NCBI GenBank assembly: GCA_940671915.1
Contig: CALNVZ010001592.1
Location: 133,806-197,805, forward strand
DNA from: Paracentrotus lividus
Taxonomy: Eukaryota > Echinodermata > Echinoidea > Camarodonta > Echinidae
DNA length: 64,000 bases
Direction of reading: 5' to 3'
Shown: piece by piece, positions 46,652 through 63,062 of the stretch
Position numbering within the stretch: the stretch's first letter is position 1
How the letters are laid out: every line of letters starts with the position of its first letter
Translations under genes and position numbers: made by a program
The notes under the pieces: model-generated
What the model was told of the DNA's origin: nothing
Database searches by the model: none
The model's input: the letters and a program-made list of their open reading frames with translations, nothing else

Positions 46652-48406
46652 GGTTATTGTGCTAATAATTTTGTTTACACAGCATCTGTAGGGGAGTGAC
46701 AATTGGCAGCAAAATTTCTATGATGCAAACCTGAAATGTACCATAGGGGGTTAATCATACGGGGTTAATCCTTCTCCTTTTCTATAATTTTAACAAATAC
46801 CCAAGCATGTGATCAATATGATATTGTATTCAGTATAATGCTATAATTCTTGAATGATTGCATGATTTACGGTAAACGTATTCAATGCCTCAGGTTATAA
46901 AGACCATGACTAAAAAATAAGACATTGGATAAAGAGTTTAGATGCCCGCGGTGCATCACGAGCGTAACCGCTGCTGGTGGTTGGTGGTGGGGTGGTGGTG
47001 TGGTGTGGGGGGGGGGGGGGGGGATGTATGGTACACTGTCCGTAAAAGGTGGAATATTTTTTGCCGCTATAGCTACATGATTTTGCTCTGACTGTAATTT
47101 CTTGAATATGTTTGTCCCTGCTTTTACTTTTGGGACCCTGGCTATAGCCTATCTTTGACATTCTCCCAACCCTTCACGTGGACCTTTTTCCAAAAAGTTT
47201 TGTCAACCCTCGTGATGCCCATTTGTCATTTTTTCTTCATTTGGGCCCCTTTTTTGTTTGCCCGGCCGATCAAGCCCCCCTCAGTCTACCCCAGGAAATG
47301 CAACTGAGGTGTACTGTTTTATATTGTTCTTTAAGTTAAATCTATATTTCTGGGGGACAGGCTAAGGTGTCTTGTCTAGGGGAGGGTTGAAGTAAAAAAC
47401 GAGAATGGTGAAAATTCGAATATTTTATTCCATCTTTATGCTGAAAACAAAAGAAATGAAAAACCACCTTATAACCCTTAAATATTATCATTTTCCCCTT
47501 ACATTTTTTTAGTTAAGCCTAGATGACAAGGCTGTAAATAGTCATTATTGATAGATTATTTCTATTTTATTTATGTTTGGTTGAGGATTTTACAATACAA
47601 TTTTAGGGAAGATAGAAATTTCCATGGTGTTAAAAATAAATAAAATTAATGTTGAACCCCAATCAAAATAAATTTGACCCCTCCCCTAGACAAATGAGTC
47701 GGCCTGTAACCATAAATCTTTGATTTTAATTTAAAGAAACAATAACAAATCTCCACCTCAGACGTGTTTCCCTGGGATAGGACTGAGGGGGCCTGGTGGG
47801 TCGCGGAAAAAAAAGGGCCCCAAAAATAAGAAAAAATGACAAAAATGGCCATCTTCTGGGGGTGACAAACTTTTTTGAAGAAAAATCCCCGATAAGGGTT
47901 GAGGGAACGTCCAAGATATACCCAGGGTCCCAGAAAGTGAAAGCGGTGACAAACCCATTCAAGAAATTAATAACGGAGCAACATAATGTCGCTTGAGCCA
48001 GAAAAAAATATTCCACCTTTATGACGAACAGTGTAGTATATCCCAGCCCCGTTACGGATCCATTATTTATAATTACAGGAGGCCCTGGTGAGGAGACGGT
48101 GTGTCGCATCAGCGGGAGCCATGGCAAGCGCAGGGCCCATAATTAAGCCCCTATCAACCCGTGCCTCGCAACAACTTATACCCAATGTATCAAAAAGGAG
48201 ACATCCCGCCCTGAGCAGGCGCGGATCCAGTAAAAATAGACGAGCGGGCCGATTGAACCCCAACCTTACCCCTATAGCTGATACATGATGACCTCTTTGA
48301 TGGCCGAAGGCCAAAAAAAAAATTAACACCTACCCCCAAGTCGAATAAAAATACAACTAATAGATAAATAAATAAATAAATCAATCAATCAATAAATCAA
48401 TCAATA

Positions 48407-48443
<37 letters not shown>

Positions 48444-49115
48444 TTGATAAGAAATTATTGGAAAAAGAAATGGAAATAACAAGAATTAAATTTAAATATA
48501 TCATATTATAAAATCATAACTCAGTTAGACCTACCGCATGACTCACAACTTTCATTTAAACTTAAAGGTCTTGAAAATGGAGAAAGCTTATAGAAAAGAG
48601 AAAAAATGAGGATGGAGAAAAAAAATATCAGACCTGGGGGCGGCTCACGCCATGCCGTTATAGTAGCCTTTGTGATGGTTCGTTATAACTATTTTTAATT
48701 TGCCACTAGGATAATGGAAGCATGTAACCAGTTTGCAGAGAGCTCCTTAAAGTTTATTCACTGATAATCAACACCTCTTAATATGTCATTTTAGGGGCCT
48801 TTGTTCATTTGTCGCCCCTTTGTTTGAAAAGTGCCCCTCAGGGTATTTACTGATCTCAGTAATGAAAAGGGACAGGTCTCCTCTTTCAAAATGAAATATT
48901 TGACAAATCTCTGGCAATGAATAAAATATGACAACATATAACAGACTTGTAAATATGGAGGGAAAAAATACAAGCATTCTAATATCTATGTTTCAATACC
49001 ATTGCTAATTACAGGGAGTGTATACTACTAAACTGCTTAATTGGTCCCGGAATTGGTCTAACATAAGTTGGTCCACTCTGATGTCTAACAGTTACCCATG
49101 TGGGCTAAACCCATT

Positions 49116-49379
49116 GGCCCGAATTCACAAAGGTGGGTTCTACAAAATCCATGGTTTCAACCCTGAGTTTAACCCAGGGTTGGACCTAGGATTTTCAAAA
49201 TGGTATTCACAAAGGTGGACTCGACTGAATCCACAGATCCACATCGTCATAAAACGTCATAATTTGGGTCAACTGTTGATGAATCATAAACTGGTGGATC
49301 CGTGGAGCTGTCGATTCCAAAACCCACGGATCCACGGATCCGTGGGTTTTGCAAAATCCTCCTTTGTGAATTCGGGCCC
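49116..49379. mobile_element. MITE with GGCCCGAATTCACAAAGG ends
   Basis: Left GGCCCGAATTCACAAAGGTG and right CCTTTGTGAATTCGGGCC are inverted repeats. Inside are ATCCACGGATCC palindromes. Related in end sequence to 25412-25687 and 58341-58789. Confidence 0.78.
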
Positions 49380-50099
49380 TTGGGTTGTCTTTTTTTGTAA
49401 TGGTATAAATGGTCTAATATACATACTTAGTCTTCTTCTTACTGGGTCTAATAACCACTTGGTTAATTGCCAATTCGTCTAATAGCCAAATTTTGTAATG
49501 GAAGTTTCGTAATTTGTCAATTACCAATTTGTTGCAGAGATCCGCCACTGAAAGGTGATAATTTTGACGAGAAGTCTACGAGACAAACTGGTTGTATACG
49601 AAATGGAATTAGATCTGACATTGTGTGGGAAAACCATGGAAATGGGCATTGAGGTTTTGGGCATCAAATTGGGTTTAGACCAAGTGGCAATATTTATCCT
49701 CGTAGCTGGCAGTATCAGTTTTGAAATATTCACCTTAATTTGTCGTTGTGGTTTTAGTTAATTTTTATGTGCATGTATGATTCGGCTGGGAGGGGGGGGG
49801 GAGGGGGGGCACGGTCGTCTCTATCATTGGTAGATTGCACAGAGACAACTCGATTGCAATAAATTATTAAAACAAACAACCAGGACAAATTATCTTTGGT
49901 CTGCAACTTATAACCTTTTGTTTGTTGTTTTTGTTTGTTTGTTTTGTTTTGTTTTGTTTTGTTTTGTTTTGTTTTGTTTTGTTTTGTTTGTTTGTTTGTT
50001 TTTGTTTTTGTTTTTGTTTTTGTTTTTGTTTGTTTGTTTTTTTTTGGGAGGGGGGTGTTAAGAAATTGATAATACTTCAGTGTGTTCATTTAAAGTTAA

Positions 50100-50585
50100 T
50101 TAATTTTTGGAGGGCAATTTTCCCAGCTAATCCATTTTGTTATTTATTTCTATTCATTTTATTCAAAGACGAACTCTTCACCTTTACAATGGTACCTTTC
50201 TTGAATTCTAAATCTAACACATAATTGAATAAATTGCAAATGAGATTGAAATGTACAGAGTCCATTTTCCAAGTTTTGTAAAAATGAAAGAAGACTGAGT
50301 CAATGCTGTCCTTGTTGTCCCAGATCATTGAATAGGATTGCGTGTGATGATCTGTGACTACTTTGAAAGCATCCACTTAGTTTTTTCATCCTTTGGGGGG
50401 GGGGGAATGGAAAATTTTGATTTTGTACCTGACACGTTCGTTTGCAATTTATTCAATTGTGCTTAGATTTATGATTCAAGAAAGGTGTCATTGTAAAGGT
50501 GAAGAGTTTGTATTCAGTTATATGATAGAAATAAATATCCAAAGTGGATTAGCTGGGAATATGGCCCCTCCAAAAATGGATTACC
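50100..50585. mobile_element. MITE with TTTTTGGAGGG ends
   Basis: Left TTTTTGGAGGGCAATTTTCC and right GGAATATGGCCCCTCCAAAA arms are inverted. Both contain AACTCTTCACCTTTACAATG or its complement. A (G)n tract near 50395 interrupts it. Confidence 0.7.
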
Positions 50586-50948
50586 TTTTATTTGAAACAC
50601 ATTGTATATAAGATAGATAATATAAGATAAGATAAGATTTTATCAACCTCTATCGACCCCCGATCGGGAGTAGGAGAGTCTCAACAAGAACATATTTACA
50701 ATAGTGACTTTGTGTATGAAAAAAAAAAATGAACATATTTACAATAATGAATATGCATATACCAATAATGAATACAAAATTAATGTTTGCATTGCGAACC
50801 GGTTGACTATGCACACAAATAAGTTGTGGCACGAAGTTTTTGTAATATTTCCCGGATCGATAGCGCTTACGTAATTTAGTATTTTTGTGAGTCAATCTTG
50901 GTGTCAATGCATGCTGCTAGCCTCCGGAGGAACCATCTTTTCATATAA

Positions 50949-54001
<3,053 letters not shown>

Positions 54002-57000
54002 CCGAGGGAAGTCCCATCATGGAGACGGATTCTATGCAATAATACAGAGTCATTTGACGAGTGAGGTTTATGGAGATATGGACTCCCATAACAATTGAAT
54101 GCTCTCTGTGAGGGTAAAATTTCGGAGGTCCATGTTGTCTGATGTCCGGAAGGAAGCTTCTTCACTGATACAGATGAACCATTAGGATTGTAGAGGAGAG
54201 GACAGATTGAGAGAAATTAATGAATTTAAAGTTATATTTACAGTCATTACATATGATTGTATCATGTTAGAACACCCTCTCACATTTCTCAATAATTGGG
54301 ACATGTTCAGGTCAAATGGTAATATCACTAAAAAATTAAAATGAAAAAAAAAAAAAAAAAAAAAACCTGAACTGTCTAGATCAAGACTAGGTTTATACAT
54401 TTTGGAACGTATATGTTATGGCATTATTTTAGCAGGAAGGAGCACTGGTTTTTACGATGCACCTTAAGGAATGGCTTATGTTTGATAGTGGTAATTTGTG
54501 TCGTATAAGTTTCCCTAGATATGATTAACAGAAATATGGAATTGGGGTATTTGGTCATTTTCAGCGGCTGAGGGGCTGGTGGGGGCTTCAGTTCTCTCTT
54601 TTTTAGTTTTCTATTAATTTTTTTTTTCATGATAATGATACCAATGTATTTTGTGATTCATATTTCATTACGTATTGTATTGAATTCGATTCTGTTGTAT
54701 AGAGATTGATTACTGTTGTGATTTGGATATAACAGGGTTCATTGAGACATTAATGCATTATGTGCCTGACAGAAAGGCATTCAACGCAAACAAATCTTCA
54801 CATTTTCTCAATATTTTAATATGAAACTTTGAAAAGAAAAGTAAAAGAAAAGATGACCTGTTACAGGTAATCACTGGCTGATGTAACCTCAGCTTAGCAA
54901 CACTGAGTTTTTCTTGTAATGCTATATGATGTAGTACAAGCCAACCGATAGCCTTGGCTTGGTGCAAAATTTTTGGTCGAGGGAAGCTATATTACCTGGG
55001 CCCCCTTTGCTAATAGACTTACATGTTTTAACTTTGCTGTCAATTGTAAATACCATAGTAACGCTGCTCAACAACCAATCAAATTGCAGCATTTAATGAA
55101 AATACCATTAAAGGCAAAGTTAATATAATAATAACTATTTATGCAACAGGGCCCTGTTCATGAGAGTATCTTCATGTGTGACTTATGTTTTCTTCAGTTG
55201 TTAGAGTCCTGTGTCAACAATCTTTGAATGAAGGGACCCAGATTGCCGCCTCTTACGTACAATGTACATGCACCAATTATCTAGATGGTAGAACTGGGAG
55301 GCATTTCATCAACGGACTTACAGTCGGACATTTTATCTGACAAATTTGCTCTTAGCCAATCAGATGCAAGCATTTCAGTAGCTTATAACAGTTTGTCGGA
55401 TAAAACGTCCCACAAGTCCTTTCATGAAACGACCCCCAGGACCCTGTTGCGTAAAACTTCTATCCGGAGTTTTTTCCGGTTAAAATTTGTAAACTCCGGT
55501 TAAAGTCCGAAAACTCTGGTCACAATATTTTTCTAGATTTTTTACTGTTTACTGTTCCATTGCATAAAAACATACCAGAGTTTTCAAAAGTATTAATGCA
55601 ATAAATTTGTTGGGAGTTTTAAAACTCAGGTTGAATAACCTAAGAAATAGGTCTACATAAGCTGAGTTTTTTAACCCGAGAAAACTCGGGTTAGAAAAAA
55701 AGTTTTATGCAACACCACCCAGGAGTGCATCAATATACATGTACATCGAAGTTGGTTATAAAAAAACGTTTGTTAAATTCTACCTGATGGAATGTACATC
55801 TATTGGCCAATTATGCATCTACTCCCATTTGTCAAGCACATATGATATTAAATAATTTTAGGGATATTTTAGTTCATCAGGGAGTTACAACCCCCTGAGT
55901 TCATGAAGCTTAGCTTTATTATCAGTGTGACATAGAAATAATGACTGTTTGATTGACATCAAACATGTATACATGTACGTATATACCATATACGCTTTAG
56001 TTTTTAAGAAATACAGTTTTCCATCTTTCAAAAGATGCCAAATTGTGTAAGAGATCAATGCATAGCAGCTATGGAAAAGCCATTTTCAGCACTGAGCGGA
56101 TCCAGGATTTGAAATGAAGGAATGGGAAATTTAAAAGAAGATTACATATGTAGATACATGTAGTGACTTATGTTTAATGTGTGATTCTAAATAAAAATAA
56201 TAATATCAATAATAATTATGAAGAGATCTGCACTTGTTACACCCCCACCCAGATCCCCAACTTATTCTGTCTACATCAATGTAAAACTCAGTGCATGGAC
56301 CTTAAAGTTCAGTCCATTTTTTTGGTGCTCTTATCATGAGCTGGGTTATAGGGTTTAATTTGTTGCTTTTATTAGCCAGTCTGTAAGTGCATCGGTGGAC
56401 TAAACCAGAGAACTATAGTATACACCAATATGTTTAATAGTGATATAGCCATGTATTAATAGAGATGACATCAAATACATGTGCAGGGTATATATACAGG
56501 TGTACTTGTAACATTGCAGATGCTACATCATTGAAATATTCTATATTTTGTGAAATGCTAAAAATGTATGTACATGTAAGAACTATATGGAACAACTAAA
56601 AAACGATTAAACCTGAGAGTAAAACAAAACAAATGTTTGCAGTTATATTATTGTTTGATGTCCATGATTACTGTCTGTGGCTGTAACATGGGGGAATGTT
56701 CAGATGTTGCGCCAAAAAAAAAGAAGAAAAAAGGCCCTTTTTATTACTCCGCGTCACTGTAGATGGTGCCAGAGGCATCATGTTTTCAGGACATCCGTCC
56801 TGCTTCAACAACCAAATTTGATAATAGTATACGACCAATAGGGGTGGATACATAAAAATGAGAACGGAAGGTATAAAGATAGATATTATAATGAAGAGAG
56901 AGAAAGAGAGAGAGAGAGAGAGATAGGGGAGGGGATGGAGAGAGAGGAAGAGAGAGATATGGAGAGATCGGGGGAGATGAAAAGAGAAACAGAGGTGGAG

Positions 57001-57710
57001 GCAGGAATTTTAATGACTTTCGATGAGTGTATTTATGATATTGACATATTTTTCATAGGAGATAGTATTCTTGGAAAAACATGATCACGCGTTCTAACTT
57101 ATATTCTTCAATAGAACATGTGCTTTAGCTATCCTAGTACTTCAACTTTCTTCACAACTTATAGATTTGTGTATTGAATTTCAACACATTTATTACCGTT
57201 AGCATCACGAAAATAATTGTATTTTCGTTATAATCGATTGATTTTGTTCCAAATCTAAATGCAACTTCAAACAATTTTTTTTTCTTCTCAATATTAATGT
57301 ATTCCAATATAAGAAATTATGAGTATGTATACTTTGTAATCTTTATTTGTATTGTTTTACAGTCGTCCAACTGTTTAACGAGGAAGCTTTTGCTATAAAC
57401 CGAAATGAATGAATACATATAATGCTCATATTAATCATCACAGAGCCAAAGTGCGGGGGCAAGCAGAATTCGAGGGGTCATCTATTGGTCATGTTCGCGT
57501 TGTTCTCCATTTTTCATGAAAAAAGTGGATGAGCTGCAGCCTCTCTGCTCCCGTAGTTCCGCGGCCCATGAGGATTGGTTACAGTGTAAAACGCTGTTAA
57601 AATATTCTAAACAATCAAAAGTGTTGTTTAAGTCGTTAATTTGAAACGGTGGCTATTTAAAATTTTACTTACGGAATTTAAAATTTACGCTTTTAGTTGT
57701 TTAAAATATA
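54002..57710. other. LYRM4 3' flank, no gene recognised
   Basis: Contains a likely MITE at ~54998-55155 (GGGCCCCCTTTGC / GCAACAGGGCCC), the 55296 hairpin MITE, another MITE at 55441-55720 (TGTTGCGTAAAACTTC / GAAAAAAAGTTTTATGCAAC) and a (GA)n tract at ~56894-56960. The first few hundred bases are presumably LYRM4 3'UTR. Confidence 0.6.
55296..55438. mobile_element. ~140 bp hairpin MITE, copy 3
   Basis: Opposite orientation to copies 1 and 2 (contains TTTGCTCTTAGCCAATCAGA and TAGCTTATAACAGTTTGTCG). It directly abuts another MITE at 55441. Confidence 0.78.
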
Positions 57711-57912
57711 TACAGTTGAGGCCAGAAGTTTACATACACCCAGGAAATTCAATGAAAATTGTACACTTGTCAAATATCATACAATTTACTGTATCTTATA
57801 AAATATCTGTGCTGTCATGACAAATTTGGTATCAAACAAATGTCATGCTCTTTCATCACATTGGTTTGTCATCAGAAGCTGAAGCATATTTAGGTTTCAT
57901 TTTTTCCAACAA

Positions 57913-57946
<34 letters not shown>

Positions 57947-58803
57947 TGATCAAAACATTTCATATTTGTGCTCGTTATTTTTCAACACAGACATTTCATA
58001 TACACTTCTTTGTTCAATGGTGACATATAATGATGTAAAATGTAATATCAATCATAGATTTGACATTTACACATTTCTATGAAACAATGTTTGAGAATAT
58101 AATGACTACCAATAGAATACATTTGGCAAAAATATTACTTTTTTTCTACAAAGAAGATTCCACTTGAGATATATTCTAATCCCTTCGGCATTCCAGTCAT
58201 GTGAAAGAGCTTAATACACTCTTTTATTTGATACCAAATTTGATATGGTAGTATTAATATTTTTGAAGATACAGTAATTTTTATGATGTTTGGCAAGTTA
58301 ACAATTTTCATTGAATTCCCTGGGTGTATGTAAACTTCTGGGCCCGTATTCCATAAAAGAATGAAATTTAAGTATTTTTGCTTATCTTTAAAATACGTAT
58401 TCCATAAATACAGCTTACTAAGAATTATTTTCTAGTCTATTTTTGGCAATGAAGCATAAATTTCTTAAATTTTTGACGAGTCAAAAGTCTTAAATGGAAT
58501 TGCGCCTTCAAATCGCACAAAAAAATTGAGAATTTTATCCTAACTTTAAGCCTACTATCTAGTGGCTTAACTTTAATGTTGATTACATGGCAAGCTCATT
58601 TGAGACCACAAAAATTAAAAATGACGATACTAATAAAATTCAGAATTTTACTTGATGCTTTCTGACCTCAGACAAAGTGCTTAACCTGTTTGGTATAAAG
58701 ACTAAGAATTTTTTTTCCTGGACAAAATCTTAGAATAATACATAGACTTAAGACAAATTGCTTAAGTATAGTTTATGGAATACGGGCCCAGGCCTCAACT
58801 GTA
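57711..58803. mobile_element. Tc1-type non-autonomous element with a nested MITE
   Basis: Left end TACAGTTGAGGCCAGAAGTT followed by TACATACACC; right end complementary. It resembles Tc1/Sleeping-Beauty-like termini in sequence and TA ends. The right terminal repeat is split after CTTCTGG by a second element (58341-58789); its last bases AGGCCTCAACTGTA resume beyond it. No transposase ORF. Confidence 0.85.
58341..58789. mobile_element. MITE with GGCCCGTATTCCATAAA ends, nested in a Tc1-type terminal repeat
   Basis: Left GGCCCGTATTCCATAAAAGA, right TTTATGGAATACGGGCCC. Interior inverted segments around CTTAAG/TAAGTATTTTTGC. Its insertion postdates the surrounding element. Confidence 0.85.
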
Positions 58804-59156
58804 GGCTACTTTAAACGGCGCTTTTACAGAGGTTTTTTTGTGCGCTCCGGTTATAACAAGGTGTTCGGAACCAAGCCAAGTTCAATCTTGTTTTTCTGAA
58901 CACACAGTTGTTGAATGTTTTTAAAATCAGACGCGAGAGAGTAATAATTCTCAACTGAACGGAAAATAATAAACAACGGAGTCAAAACTAGTCTAAAGTT
59001 TCTTCATCTTTCTCACCTCACTTCAACACATTCACCAATAACTTATAGATGAGGGTGGCGGAGCCGGGCAGGGGCCGGGGGGGGGGGGCTGATAGCATCA
59101 ACCCCTTATCTTCAAATGCGAAAATTGTGTGTTTTTTTGTCTAATTGTATAATTGC

Positions 59157-59189
<33 letters not shown>

Positions 59190-59219
59190 GCTTCTCCCCA
59201 ACTCAACCCTCTCCCCCTC

Positions 59220-59254
<35 letters not shown>

Positions 59255-59515
59255 CAAGCGATGCATGTGACATAACTTACAAAATTAATGACGATAATAT
59301 TTTGTCTTCGGCACAGCCAAAGTCCATTTATTACAATTGTTGTATTGCAAATATATCTACATGTAAATACTTTGTGATTTATAATCTCTGTTAGCTTTTA
59401 TCTGCTCTCTGCAAAAAACCAAAACAAACAAACAAAAGCAAAAACGAAACAACAAAGAACAAATAACAATTCAATAATCTATTTAAACAAGTTTGTTTCA
59501 CAAATTCTGCCTGAG
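58804..59515. other. Gene-free stretch with homopolymers
   Basis: Only low-complexity features: a (G)n run near 59080, a T run at ~59160-59186 and an A run at ~59224-59250. No coding signal seen. Confidence 0.6.
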
Positions 59516-59970
59516 TACAATCTGTGTCAAATAAAATGGTACAGTTGGAAAACATTTTATTGAATTAGGAAAATTAATCGCATTCTAAAAGTATTTGGTA
59601 TTTCCATAAAGTAGGAAAATCAGGCTTTCTTCTGCAATTTTTTAAATCTTATTTGGTGCTGTAGATCTTGAGATATGACCAGTTTTCTATAATCAAGAAA
59701 AAAGGTACTTTCCGCATGCATGCTTCTCTATATGTTTCGCACATAATAGCCATGAATTCAGCGCACTCGATTAGCTTATCGCCGCACAAAATTTAGCATA
59801 ATTTTTGTTTTACGAAAGCCAATTCTACAAAGCAAAGTGCATCAGCGGGAAGAATCTTTTGGCTTTAAGTTGGTACCAAATTCAAACATCATTTGAGAAG
59901 ATTTCATACCTAAATAATTTGTTCCCCGACTGTACCATTTAAATTTTTTTTTTTGACACAGACTGTATTG
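59516..59970. mobile_element. MITE with GTACAATCTGTGTCAAATAA ends
   Basis: Left GTACAATCTGTGTCAAATAA then AATGGTACAGT; right ACTGTACCATTTAAATTTTT then GACACAGACTGTATT: inverted repeats spanning ~455 bp. Confidence 0.7.
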
Positions 59971-60691
59971 CGTTTAATTTCCCTAACATTTTTGAGCATC
60001 TTAAACCGTTCGGTTTTTCAGATTTGCAGAATTTTTGTTATTAGCATTTATATAATTGCTTTATTACTTTGAAACATGGTTATGGATATTATCACATGAC
60101 AACATCAACGATAATTAGTAAATAAATCAAAGCTGCTCTAAACGTACAATTCATCAACTTGCTTTAAATTCACGCGTACAGAATAAGACATTTTATATAA
60201 CAATTTTGGTGTATAGTATATTGTATAATAAACTGTATAATTGGTGGAATAAAACATTCCCCGCTGTTCCACAGATCTATAAGACAAATATTATTTCAAT
60301 TAGATATTTACACAATTTACTTTCCCGTCTAAATCATTTTTTTTTTCTCAACCAAAGAAACAATTCTTAAAATTCTACCTTCCAAATACATTTTGTAATG
60401 AAGCTTAAAGGCTATTATAAAATAACGGAAGTTTATTAAAAAATAGTGACATTAACTCGTATTTATTCTATAGATTATGATACATACATACTTTGCGTTA
60501 CCAAAGTTCAAGACACAACCGTGCAACAATGTCATTTATTATATCGCTTGTGAAAAATGAAATGCTCAAATCTTGAAAACTATTATACATGTAAGGGTGG
60601 ATCAATAAGACATATTATTTATTTTTTCTTCCAACGTTTAGATGAAATAGGACTATAAAACATCATGACAAATCGAGATTAGTCGAAATTG

Positions 60692-60733
60692 TTAGCCGAT
60701 GTGGGTAAGATCAGTCCCTATCTTCATGTATCC
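60692..60733 (-). CDS. BPI-like last exon
   Basis: 14 codons, GYMKIGTDLTHIG and TAA, acceptor CTTCTCTTTTCAG. Equivalent to the last beta strand of BPI-type proteins. Confidence 0.85.
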   Translation of the reverse strand, partial: GYMKIGTDLTHIG

Positions 60734-63030
60734 CTGAAAAGAGAAGAAAAAAGAAAATAATCATAGACAAACATGTAGATTGATATAACGTGTATTTGCA
60801 TGAGGGTGATACACATATACGACATGCTCACAACTGGTCATGCGTCAGTGGTGCGACCCCCTGCGTCTGATCTCGCAGAAATCCAAGCGTCGGACGAACA
60901 GATAGACGTAACGTTGTTTTTTTTTAATTATTATTATTTTTTAAGGCATACAGAAGCAAATAAGGTGGTGGTATAGTCTTGCTTAAATCGCTAACCATGT
61001 TGAAATGCATTTTTTACAAGCACGGAAGACCAGTGGTGATCATGCTTGTCTTAATGCAGTTGAATTTATTAAATATAATTTGGAAACGTCATTATGAACT
61101 TTAAAGTAAATCAAAATATTCATTATAGTCCTTTTCACTAGCATAGATAAAGTAAAGATAAAATATTACAGTGTGCCGGTTAAAACAATTTCTAATAAAT
61201 TGATCATGTTTGGAATTAACGCAGGGTATGAATGCAAAACGAATTTAAACAAAAACTCAAAATAAATATTTTTCCTGATTACATTTATAATTAGTTCACT
61301 GTGTGCCATGTGATATAAATAATTTGGATCAATAAATCATAAATTTGAAACAGCCATTCTCATTAGTTCACAAAGAGATTTTATGCAAGTAGTCCATGTC
61401 AAAAGGATCCTAAGTGGCTACTGTCTACAAGTAATAAAATCATACCAAGCCAAGCGTGACATTTGTCTTCGTCATCTCAAATCCATCCATTTTGGGCAGC
61501 GGGACGCCAACTAGGCCCATTCCTGTCATAACAAATACAAAAACGAAAAAAAGAAAGAAATATATAAATAAGTTAGAAATAAAATCGATCGATCAATCAA
61601 TACTAATTTCAATTTTAAAAAATGATACAACTTAGGTGGTTATAGACACTTTGGGGGAATTGCATATAATTATGATTAAGACCGGCCTTAGTGGAGGAAC
61701 TATTTTGCGTGAATAAACGTACATCTAGCAACAAATTACATGCCTGTCTGGGAGAAATTGACAGTTATCAGAAAAATAATCGTTAAAAATCTGTAACATC
61801 TCATGTCTTGACATAAAACGATTGCCACCTAGCTAATTTTAAAAATACACACGTATGCAAACTTGTCTTTGTGTTTCCAAGATCCCTTTTGTTTTAGGGG
61901 TGACGTGGCATTGAAATTGTTAACAAAATAAATTTTAAACTAGAAAATAATATAAAATGAAATATGATGTAAACAAAAGACTTAAAGCAATTGTTTTAAT
62001 TAGCTGTCCCACTTACCCCACATGCTTGGGGTAAGTGAGACGCACCAATTTCAGTAGTATTTTTATGTATAAATAAAGTTTGCGAAGACAGATCTTCATT
62101 CCGCCCTTTCATATCACAATTCATTGCATGTACCCACTTACCCCAATTTGACGGGGTAAGTGGAACAATGGAGTAATAATGATTAATATTTGTAGGATTG
62201 TTAACCTAAACATTTCTAAAACGTTTATATCTAAATAAACTTCAATATGAGATATATGATTGCTTTAAAAAGTTGGGTTTTTCTTATAGATATAATGCTT
62301 AGGTAAATTCTTAAGTGTCCCAAGGGTTTTATTAAACGGGGCACTGATATTGTTATATATATGCAGACTTTAAAACTTAAGTTTTCGTAAAGTTGTAATA
62401 CGTGAAAGAAATAAGGTCTATTTTTTTAAATACTGTATCTTTCGTTCACTTTCATACCACAAAGGGGGTGAAGGACGAAGGAGATCCTTGATTTCTTTAC
62501 AGAATAAAGCATCTAAAAAGTGCTATTGAGCTTTGATTTGTTTTAACAAAAAAATATATTTTTCATCACTTGAAATGTGTACAGGAAAAAAAGAGTAATA
62601 ATGAGTCGTGATAATGTTTGAGAGAATAGTTTGGTAATTAGTTCTTATGACATCTTAGAAATGATATTCCAGATGTATAAAAAGTGTTTATGAAGACAGT
62701 GATCTTTGTTTCTCACTTTTAAACCACATTTTATTCCATGTATTATGCTGTCCCACTTACCCCCAACTTGATGGGGTAAGTGGGACAATGGAGTAGTAAT
62801 GACTACGGTAACTGTCACCTTAACCTTCATTTGGTGGAAATTTCAACCAAGATATTTATAAAACGTTTATATCTAAATAAACTTCAAAACGAAGTATAAT
62901 TATGATTGCTTTATTGAGTATTTTATTTTTTGGTAGGCCTAATGCTTACGTAAATGCTTAAGTGTCCCACTTACCCAAATTTAACATTATTTATAAATAT
63001 TGATTAATTGGATTAATTGTATTAAGGCAA

Positions 63031-63062
<32 letters not shown>

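Larger units (their letters stand above)
46652..50948. other. Intergenic region between divergent RELCH and LYRM4
   Basis: No gene recognised. Contains (G)n/(GGT)n at ~46975-47025, (AATC/AATA)n at 48365-48440, MITEs at 49116-49379 and 50100-50585, TTAGACCAA-type repeats and (TTTTG)n at ~49921-50045. Both promoters should lie at its two ends, but I see no convincing TATA box for either gene. Confidence 0.65.

Noticed and set aside
47726..48127. Minus-strand 133-aa ORF and neighbouring overlapping ORFs around 47.7-48.4 kb
   Set aside because: No recognisable protein motif and no plausible splice partners; probably repeat-derived intergenic sequence.
49018..49482. Plus-strand 154-aa ORF
   Set aside because: It lies mostly in the inverted-repeat MITE at 49116-49379.
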